From positions 1-38,883 of the forward strand of contig CAZBEI010000001.1 of assembly GCA_964490895.1 (NCBI GenBank): DNA of 38,883 nt, written 5' to 3'. Of the stretch, positions 33,217 to 38,883 are shown in pieces. The position numbers and the translations under genes were made by a program. The stretch is from JACRAO01 sp964490895 (GTDB lineage: Bacteria > Bdellovibrionota > UBA1018). Under the pieces are notes generated by a model, which did not search any database, was not told where the DNA came from, and saw only the letters and a program-made list of their open reading frames with translations. Position 1 is the stretch's first letter; each line of letters begins with the position of its first letter.

Positions 33217-33905
33217 AAATACCCCCTCAGAGTGTTTTAAACTTTAGAGCCCAATATCAGAAGGAGAGTATCCCTTCTTATTATAACGGTATTGCTCACC
33301 TCGCTTTTACTCTCAGTATTTGGGGATCGGCGCTGATTTATTGTATTTACTCGATCAAAAATCCAACTTCGCAGGAGTGGTTAGTCATCCCGTGTACATT
33401 TTTATTTTCAAATTTTGTAGAATATTTTTTTCATAGATATCCCATGCACCGAAAAATGCCATTGATGTTCGAAATATTTAAACGCCACACTTTAGAACAC
33501 CATCACTATTTTACGCATGACCTCATGGAGTTCGAAAATACTCGAGATTTTAAAATGGTGCTTTTCCCTCTTTTTTTAATCCTTATTTTCTTTGGGATTT
33601 TGATAGTGGGTACGGGTCTTTTTGTTGGAGTTCTTTTTAGCCAAAATGCGGGCTACTTTTATAGCGCTACTGGGATTTTTTATTTTTTGAACTACGAAAT
33701 TTTACACTTAGCCTATCATACCCCCAAGACAAAATTTCTGAGTCGCATCCCTTATTTGGAATCCCTCAAAAAGCTTCACCAAAATCATCACTGTCTAAAA
33801 TACATGTCTCATAAAAATTTCAATATCACGTATCCAATTTTTGATTGGATTATGGGCACAAAGAATATGACTAACTCCACTTTTTCACCGCATGAAATAA
33901 AATGA
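33213..33905 (+). CDS. Fatty acid hydroxylase / sterol desaturase superfamily membrane protein
   Basis: 230 residues with about four hydrophobic segments. The eight-His di-iron pattern is present: HRYPMH, HTLEHHHYF, HLAYH and HQNHH. Members hydroxylate or desaturate lipids in the membrane using O2; plausible substrates are hydroxy fatty acids, carotenoids or sterol-like lipids. The start ATG overlaps the stop of the alcohol-dehydrogenase remnant. The 3' end overlaps the convergent cytochrome-b-like gene by 35 bp. The specific substrate is not readable. Confidence 0.8.
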   Translation: MKIPPQSVLNFRAQYQKESIPSYYNGIAHLAFTLSIWGSALIYCIYSIKNPTSQEWLVIPCTFLFSNFVEYFFHRYPMHRKMPLMFEIFKRHTLEHHHYFTHDLMEFENTRDFKMVLFPLFLILIFFGILIVGTGLFVGVLFSQNAGYFYSATGIFYFLNYEILHLAYHTPKTKFLSRIPYLESLKKLHQNHHCLKYMSHKNFNITYPIFDWIMGTKNMTNSTFSPHEIK

Positions 33906-34281
33906 CAACGGGGCTGAGAAAACCTAAATAGGTATGAATAGCTCCCCAAAGGCTCTCAGAAGTGTAAAGAGTTCCAAGCGCTGAAGCCGTAAGAACAAAT
34001 AAAATAATTAAATTGCCAGACCCAGAAAAAAGCTTGGGCTTCGCTTTTGCTTTTAAGCTTGGAAGCACGTGACCTTTGATCATATACCCTATACCAAGGA
34101 TAACAAAGTAGGTCAGACCTGTATGAAAGACTCTTGTCCAATACTCCAGGGGATGATGTTGTTCGCCGACGGGAGATGTGATTCTGAGATAGCGGCTAAA
34201 AATAAAAAGAGCGGCCCCTGAGAAATAGGTCCATAAAGCGATCCAGCCAAGCACGTGCTTTTCTTTTTTTCTGATTTTCAC
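33871..34281 (-). CDS. Four-helix membrane protein, cytochrome-b-like
   Basis: 136 residues from a GTG at 34281 that overlaps the ApbE stop in a GTGA; a longer frame to 34383 would lie inside ApbE. Four hydrophobic helices are visible: HVLGWIALWTYFSGAALFIF, a second from VFHTGLTYFVILG to IGYMI, NLIILFVLTASALGTLYTS, and IHTYLGFLSPVVILFHAVKKW. His pairs inside or beside helices (FHTG...KGH and IHTY...FHAV) are suited to heme or quinone ligation, as in DUF4405/ferric-reductase-type cytochromes; this is an inference. It is the last gene of the Fur-linked operon. Confidence 0.6.
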   Translation of the reverse strand: MKIRKKEKHVLGWIALWTYFSGAALFIFSRYLRITSPVGEQHHPLEYWTRVFHTGLTYFVILGIGYMIKGHVLPSLKAKAKPKLFSGSGNLIILFVLTASALGTLYTSESLWGAIHTYLGFLSPVVILFHAVKKWS

Positions 34282-35099
34282 AAATGGAGACTCACTTCGG
34301 CCTGATATTCTGCTGCAAGTCTTTGAGCTTTGTGTGTAGGTAAAAGTAGCACTACTTTTGTAAGTGCATCGGCAATGATGCACTTTTCAGCGCGAACAGT
34401 GACTGTTTTTTTTGAATGCAGAAGTTTTTTTTGTTGAATCTGAACGTAGGGAGAAAGTAAGAGCGTGCTTGAGGTGGCTAAGGCTTCATTTTTTAGGAGA
34501 GAGTATTTTAATAAGGGCTGAATTTTTGTGCCCAAACGGACATACACAGGATGTAGTTTTTTTCCAAAAACGCGCAAGTCTCCGCCAGCGTTGACACATC
34601 CGGATAGGTTAGGTAAATTATTTTTAAGCATGGCTGTTGCACAGTCCACAGCGTAGCCTTTTGCAATCCCCCCTAAATCAATCTGAACGGGAAGGATGCG
34701 CCTCGCACGATCGTTGTCTAATTCAAATCCTTCTTCCGAAAGGTAGTTCCAGGTTACTTTTTTTCGGGTTCCTGGAAGAAACCCCCAAAAAATGAGAGGG
34801 CCTGCTGTTGCAACGTTAAATTGGCCTTCGCTTTTACGCTGAAGCTCCAATGAAAGGGTCAATACCTCAGTGAGCTGTGGAGAAATGGGTCTCCATTGGT
34901 TGACAGGTGTGTGATTTAGATTTGACAGTTCACTTTGTGGGTCATGGAAACTCATAAGTTTATTGATTTTTTCAATTTCTAAATATGATTTATTTATTAT
35001 ATCTAAAGCCGTTTTTCGAGAGCAGCCAGAAATAGAAATACCGACATAGGTGCCAAGCATAGGGCGGCACCTGTTATAAACGATCTCTGATGATTTCAT
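34278..35099 (-). CDS. apbE: ApbE-family FMN transferase (flavin transferase)
   Basis: 273 residues from the ATG at 35099; an ATG at 35171 would overlap the upstream gene by about 98 nt. Family signatures are RCRPMLGTYVGI, KLMSFHDPQSELSNLN, VATAGPLIFWGF, IDLGGIAKGYAVD and VNAGGDLRVFG. ApbE transfers FMN from FAD to a Ser/Thr in partner FMN-binding proteins outside the cytoplasm. No lipoprotein signal is visible. The gene lies between a FMN-binding-domain gene and a membrane cytochrome-like gene, so the substrate is probably the upstream gene's product. Confidence 0.88.
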   Translation of the reverse strand: MKSSEIVYNRCRPMLGTYVGISISGCSRKTALDIINKSYLEIEKINKLMSFHDPQSELSNLNHTPVNQWRPISPQLTEVLTLSLELQRKSEGQFNVATAGPLIFWGFLPGTRKKVTWNYLSEEGFELDNDRARRILPVQIDLGGIAKGYAVDCATAMLKNNLPNLSGCVNAGGDLRVFGKKLHPVYVRLGTKIQPLLKYSLLKNEALATSSTLLLSPYVQIQQKKLLHSKKTVTVRAEKCIIADALTKVVLLLPTHKAQRLAAEYQAEVSLHL

Positions 35100-35610
35100 A
35101 GGTTCGAAGTAATCTTCGGATGCCTGAGGTGACGTGAGCCGAAGAAAGTGTTCCTCCACTGATATTGACAATATCTTGAGTGAGTTTTAGAGGTGCTGCA
35201 GCAGTTTTTCCAATAAACTGGTTTTTCCACTCGGGCCTAATGACCCCTTGGCCGTAGGTTTCTCGATAGTCCATGATTTCAATTCCTCTGATTTTTTGAT
35301 CAGAAATGCCTACGGCATAAGTGATAAATTCGTGTTTACCTAATACTTGATCGACGAAAAGCACATCTTTCTTGGTGTTAGTCCAAAGAGTGAGCGAAGG
35401 ATTTCTGACTCTTTCTCCGGATTGATTTTCGATCTTTTTAATTTCTTCTGGAGTCAAAGTTATTGTTTTTTTGGTGAGTTTGAATGCAGGGAAGATTGCG
35501 TGCAGGGCTTGATCTTCGCTCAAGTACACCTGAGAATAAGCCACAAGTGGAATGACATGAGATGCCGCGAGAAATCCAAAGGATGTTTTAGAGAAGCTCC
35601 CAGTTTTCAA
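35074..35610 (-). CDS. Secreted FMN-binding-domain protein
   Basis: 178 residues with a hydrophobic N-terminus (FGFLAASHVIPLVAYS) that may be a signal peptide or anchor. The C-terminal part matches the RnfG/NqrC-type FMN-binding domain: IEIMDYRETYGQGVIRPEWKNQFIGK and the flavinylation-type motif DIVNISGGTLSSAHV, where the Thr is the expected FMN acceptor. It should carry covalent FMN and pass electrons outside the cytoplasm. It overlaps the upstream outer-membrane-like gene by an ATGA and the ApbE gene downstream. Confidence 0.83.
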   Translation of the reverse strand: MKTGSFSKTSFGFLAASHVIPLVAYSQVYLSEDQALHAIFPAFKLTKKTITLTPEEIKKIENQSGERVRNPSLTLWTNTKKDVLFVDQVLGKHEFITYAVGISDQKIRGIEIMDYRETYGQGVIRPEWKNQFIGKTAAAPLKLTQDIVNISGGTLSSAHVTSGIRRLLRTYEIIRDRL

Positions 35611-36485
35611 AGATTAATTCCAAATTTAAAACGGATTTCGAATTTTTCGTGTTGACCCAAATGCCTTGAGTTATCTGAGACTTTGACTCCATCTGCGCCA
35701 ACACCAAGGTCTTGTGGGCTTCCCATAATCTGAGGTAGCACGGTGAGGTTTGCCCACCAGCCTTGCGTTCCGTAATGAATATTGGGTCCAAGAAAAAATG
35801 CAGAGTGTTCTTGCTTCCCTAAATCCATGTTTGGAAATTCACGGTGATTTCGAAACTCTAAACCCAGCGACCAGTTCTCTCTAAAACGATACGAAGTACC
35901 CATCGTCCACTCAAACCAAAGTTCTTTCTTCCCAGCTCCCTCCCACTCTGGCTCAAACATGATATTTGAGGCAAAAACAAGAAGGTCGTCTAAGAAGTTT
36001 TTTTGCCCTATGAGACGGAATTCTAGGGATTTTTCTGGGAGAGGTTCGCCTGTCATATGATCCCTGATGCTGATTTCAGGTTCTACATAGACAGACAGGC
36101 CAAATCCATCGAGGTAGGGACTCAGTAGCCTATATTTAAATTCAAGCGAAACACAATTAAAGTCAAAACTTGAACGATTGGGGAGATCCTTACTTACATC
36201 CTCTGGGTCATAGACATTGTTTAAGCTCAGATAACCTGATTTTAAATACAACGCGCCACTGAGACGATCTGTAATTCCATATTCGATTTCGTTTTTAAGG
36301 TCCAAAGACAAGTAGGATCCACGTGCTTTTCCACTTCGGAGGGTTTGGGATTGTTCGTACTCCCATTGCCCTTTGGGCAAGGACTCTGTGGTGTAGAGGT
36401 AGCTAAATAAAGATTCGTCTGCCCAGGTATTTGTGGATAGGGCAAGTCCAAATAAAAAAAACACTGTTTTCCATTGATGATTCAT
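35607..36485 (-). CDS. Secreted outer-membrane-like protein (DUF6662-type)
   Basis: 292 residues from the ATG at 36485, which has GGAGG 9 nt upstream; the longer frame to 36545 would run through the operator. The signal peptide is MNHQWKTVFFLFGLALSTNTWA. The mature protein alternates aromatic strands (YLSLDLKNEIEYGITDRLSGALYLKSG; LDGFGLSVYVEPEISI) and ends KFEIRFKFGINL, a barrel-type terminus. It resembles the DUF6662 family found beside flavin/heme electron-transfer genes. First gene of the minus-strand operon driven from the palindromic operator region, so Fur-family control is likely. Confidence 0.7.
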   Translation of the reverse strand: MNHQWKTVFFLFGLALSTNTWADESLFSYLYTTESLPKGQWEYEQSQTLRSGKARGSYLSLDLKNEIEYGITDRLSGALYLKSGYLSLNNVYDPEDVSKDLPNRSSFDFNCVSLEFKYRLLSPYLDGFGLSVYVEPEISIRDHMTGEPLPEKSLEFRLIGQKNFLDDLLVFASNIMFEPEWEGAGKKELWFEWTMGTSYRFRENWSLGLEFRNHREFPNMDLGKQEHSAFFLGPNIHYGTQGWWANLTVLPQIMGSPQDLGVGADGVKVSDNSRHLGQHEKFEIRFKFGINL

Positions 36486-36509
36486 TTTTATAAACCTCCA
36501 TGAGCTGAT

Positions 36510-36578
36510 CACAAGACCAAGTCTCATTAAATATAATGAGACCAAGTCTCATTAAATATAATGAGACTTGGTCTCATT
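36510..36578. promoter_or_regulatory. Three tandem palindromic operator sites at 25-bp spacing
   Basis: The consensus AATGAGACNNNGTCTCATT is perfect at 36535-36553 and 36560-36578, and half-degenerate at 36510-36528 (right arm intact, left arm CACAAGAC). Copies start every 25 bp, with AAATAT between them. A 25-bp unit is repeated exactly in tandem at 36514-36538 and 36539-36563. The array lies between the divergent fur-like gene and the flavin operon. Such sites are classic for Fur-family dimers, but the sequence is not the canonical Fur or PerR box. Confidence 0.75.
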
Positions 36579-36609
36579 TTATAAAACCCCTGTCAAGAGT
36601 CATTTTGAT

Positions 36610-37131
36610 ATGGTAAAGCTACTACCCATGAAGAAGCTTCCCTGTGGCCGTCCTTTGGGTCATGATGCTAAGCAAGGTGTCCAGCTGCTCAATAGACTCC
36701 TCAAAAAACTAGCAGCTTTTGTCGAAAAAAAAGGCCTCAATCGGAGCCAAGCTCGCGAAAAAATTTTAGAAACTATTGTCAAAGAAGCAAGGCATTTTCG
36801 GGCACAAGATCTTTTAGAACGGCTTCAGAAACGTTATCCAGAGGTGGGCAAAGCGACTTTGTATAGAAACTTGCCTGTTTTAGTAGAGTCTGGGCTCATT
36901 CAAGAAGGACCCATGGGTCCCCACGGTAATGCCCTTTATGAGCTTTCGGAGGATCGGCACCACGATCATATTGTCTGTATGGATTGTGAGCAGATTTTCG
37001 AATTTCATAATGATTTCATCGAACAAAAGCAAACCCTGATATCAAAAAAAATGGGTTTTACTCTGCGGGATCACCGCCATGTTATTTATGCGTCATGTGA
37101 TTATCTGAATGGCAATGATTTGAGAAAATGA
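36610..37131 (+). CDS. Fur-family metal- or redox-responsive transcriptional regulator
   Basis: 173 residues from an ATG at 36610; an ATG at 36628 is equally possible and a TTG at 36568 would lie inside the operator. The winged helix spans about residues 35-105, with RAQDLLERLQKRYPEVGKATLYRNLPVLVESGLI typical of the family. The metal site HHDHIVCMDCEQIFEFHNDFIE is present. The second Cys-x-x-Cys near the C-terminus is missing (only ASCDYLNGNDLRK), so the structural zinc site is altered. It probably binds the three palindromes and controls itself and the flavin operon. Iron, manganese or peroxide sensing cannot be told apart. Confidence 0.88.
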   Translation: MVKLLPMKKLPCGRPLGHDAKQGVQLLNRLLKKLAAFVEKKGLNRSQAREKILETIVKEARHFRAQDLLERLQKRYPEVGKATLYRNLPVLVESGLIQEGPMGPHGNALYELSEDRHHDHIVCMDCEQIFEFHNDFIEQKQTLISKKMGFTLRDHRHVIYASCDYLNGNDLRK

Positions 37132-37148
37132 GTGATTTGAAGAGGGCA

Positions 37149-38399
37149 TTATTTCGAATCAATTGAGGCACTGGACGGAGTGTTTTGGGGAGTCTCTGGG
37201 TTTGATGCATTATTTTGCTTTTTGTCATGTTCGGTGATGCTGCTTATTTCGGCAAAGTTTGGAGCTTTTCCAAAATATTTTTGGACGAATTCCAATAGCG
37301 GTATCTGATTTTGTAGAGAAGTGTTTATTCCTTCGCTAGAGTCTAAGTTTTTAAGTGCATTTTGAGAAAGCCATTGTGCCTGGCCTTCGGGTGTGAGCGT
37401 GCGAAGGAAGATTTCTTTTCTTAAGTTTTTTAGAGTGGAGCCATCTAATAAGTAAAGTTCGTCTTCTCCTTTTGCAAATGGAATTTGTTCTGGATGGGTG
37501 CGACTCAATGAAAATAAATAATCAATGATATTAGAAAAATTTAATTCTATGTGATTTGTTCTTGCCATATCTTCAATCAAAAAAAGCCTCTCCTTAAGTT
37601 CATCATAAGCCCAATCTGGGGCGAGACCCAGAGGCATGATGTCAGTTAAAATAGATTGCATAGTAGCTATAGCGTCTCGGTTAGAGGTGGGTGCGAGACT
37701 TTGTTTTGGATTGAGTTTTGATGATTTCCAAAGTTCCTTGAGAGCTTCTGGATTTGTTTTTGCATTTGCCTCAAGAAAATCTGAGATAAGGCTTCGAGTG
37801 GTGGGATTGCTATTTGGATTTCGTAAGAGTTGTCCGAGCAGGGAGATTCCATCTTTGTCGATTGGGGTAGTTTTTTTTCTAGGAGCAGATTGAGAATGTT
37901 GTTTTGATTCTGATTTGGATTATCATTGATTTCTTTTGCTAGTTTAAAAATAAGTATTGGAGTGTGATTAAAATTTGTGAGGGCTATTGTTGCAGCATGT
38001 CGGACATCCAAGATAGGAGCATTTTTGGCGAGATCGACTAAAGTAGGAATAGTGCTTGGGTCATTCTAACTGTCCCTGCCTTCTTAAAATCTTAATTGCC
38101 ATCTCTCGAACTTGAGAGTTTGGATAGAGAACATTTTGAGCAAGCAGTGTCACGGCCCATGGAGTCGGCTTTAAAATACTGAGTCGATCAAGGGCGGCCA
38201 GTCGAGAGGTTATCAATACACTATCAAATACGCCAAAAGATATTGAGAGTGGTTTGCCGTATTCTAGGTATCTTAATGATTTTTCTATTTTGTTTTGTTC
38301 TTCTGGTGAGATTTCGTCTGCTAAAAGAGGAGGTGTAAAACAACTAAAATAAAAAATCTCTAAAATCAGTATTAAAAATTTAAAACGCTTAAGGGACAT
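37149..38399 (-). pseudogene. Secreted HEAT-repeat-like protein broken by two frameshifts
   Basis: Three consecutive reading frames join into one protein of about 415 residues. Frame one starts at 38399 with a signal peptide (LILILEIFYFSCFTPPLLA) and ends at a TGA (38061-38063). Frame two carries on as NDPSTIPTLVDLAKNAPILDVRHAATIAL, HEAT/Arm-like. At a run of eight T (37871-37878) the frame shifts again, and the third frame continues (TTPIDKDGISLLGQLLRNPN...) to a stop at 37149. Adding one base at that homopolymer restores the frame. The two shifts could be real inactivation or assembly errors in repeats. If intact it would be a periplasmic or surface repeat protein; function unknown. Convergent with the fur-like gene. 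Confidence 0.65.
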
Positions 38400-38883
38400 A
38401 GTTTGTCCTCACTCCTACCTTAAAATGAAAGCAAGGTATATGCCAAAGCAGGGCTTTTTTAATGTTTTAAATCAAGACTTAGGCCGCTGAAATATAAGCA
38501 ATATTTGTATAAATATTTTCTAGCCACAATTGTCGCACAATCCTGTTGTCTAAGTACTTCGTGAGTGCTCAAGAAGTAGACAGTCCGATGAAAATTTTGT
38601 CATTTTTTTGTGACCAAGCCAATTTGTCAGTGTTAATTATCAAACGATTTTGAGGTAATTTCAAAAGTATTTTCAGTAAATTGCTCCACAGTGGAGTGGG
38701 TATTGGTGCAGTTGCAAAGAGGCAAAGCTTGAGACTTGCCGAGCATCCAGTAACCATCGTTTACAAAGTTTACAGAAGGCATTTTAAAATTTATTAGGTT
38801 TTTGGGTGAGCTATTTTTGTATAGGGAGTGGGCCGCGTCCCGAAGGCCTGAGTGCGCCCTTAAATTGGACAGTTCTGAAGTAG
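38400..38883. other. Gene-free end region
   Basis: About 480 bp with no well-supported gene. A 49-codon minus-strand frame (38633-38782) and a 62-codon frame (38569-38757) are both open, but neither has a Shine-Dalgarno sequence or a recognised motif. The upstream part probably holds the promoter of the broken HEAT-repeat gene. Confidence 0.35.

Noticed and set aside
36514..36563. CRISPR-like direct repeats
   Set aside because: Two exact tandem 25-bp units with no spacers; palindromic operator structure explains them.
38633..38782. 49-codon minus-strand ORF
   Set aside because: Plausible composition but no ribosome site, no motif, and no partner gene.

Overview
The window looks like a chromosomal segment of a free-living Gram-negative bacterium. 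It carries outer-membrane barrel proteins, secreted and lipoprotein signal peptides, a periplasmic-type lytic transglycosylase and a frataxin. The base composition is moderately AT-rich, coding is dense on both strands, and operons are tightly overlapped. Several proteins resemble those of Bdellovibrionota and other former Deltaproteobacteria, but this placement is an inference from protein style; no rRNA or phylogenetic marker is present.

Layout. (1) 0.4-5.1 kb, minus strand: a four-gene membrane operon encoding a degenerate receiver/TPR-like protein, an MprF-type aminoacyl-phosphatidylglycerol-synthase-like domain fused to a rhomboid protease, an outer-membrane-like protein and a CPBP-family protease. 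(2) 5.5-14.4 kb, mostly plus strand: lytic transglycosylase and long-chain acyl-CoA synthetase, a convergent SDR, then a run containing RNase D, an MFS transporter, frataxin, glutaredoxin and ketopantoate reductase. (3) 14.4-17.4 kb, an accessory-looking patch: a secreted protein with tRNA-Glu 8 nt behind it, a LiaF-like membrane protein, a frameshifted YciB/IspZ-like gene, a HigBA-type toxin-antitoxin pair with a nearly leaderless promoter, a partial copy of the tRNA-Glu 3' end, two inverted repeats and a small ORF resembling an integrase N-terminus. (4) 17.4-20.5 kb: a divergent TPR/beta-barrel protein versus a FecR-domain protein and lipoprotein. (5) 20.5-22.6 kb: beta-carbonic anhydrase diverging from a putative Na+/H+ antiporter.

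(6) 22.6-31.3 kb is the metabolic centrepiece: nine genes encoding the kynurenine route from tryptophan through 3-hydroxyanthranilate, aminocarboxymuconate semialdehyde and aminomuconate to 4-oxalocrotonate and 2-oxopent-4-enoate. Seven plus-strand genes are nearly all overlapping; two minus-strand genes (tryptophan dioxygenase and the oxalocrotonate decarboxylase-like gene) diverge from them. The last hydratase, aldolase and acetaldehyde dehydrogenase steps are not in the window.

(7) 31.5-33.9 kb: an RRM RNA-binding protein and a DEAD-box helicase behind a hairpin that can mask the Shine-Dalgarno sequence, then a C-terminal remnant of an alcohol dehydrogenase and a fatty acid hydroxylase-like protein. 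(8) 33.9-37.1 kb: a Fur-family regulator diverges from an operon for an outer-membrane-like protein, an FMN-binding protein, its ApbE flavin transferase and a four-helix cytochrome-b-like membrane protein. Three tandem palindromes at exact 25-bp spacing lie between them. (9) 37.1-38.4 kb: a secreted HEAT-repeat-like gene broken by two frameshifts, then about 480 bp with no convincing gene.

The best candidates for something undescribed are the rhomboid/aminoacyl-PG-synthase fusion operon and the Fur-linked flavin/cytochrome export operon with its triple palindromic operator. The kynurenine locus is unusually complete but biochemically well understood.
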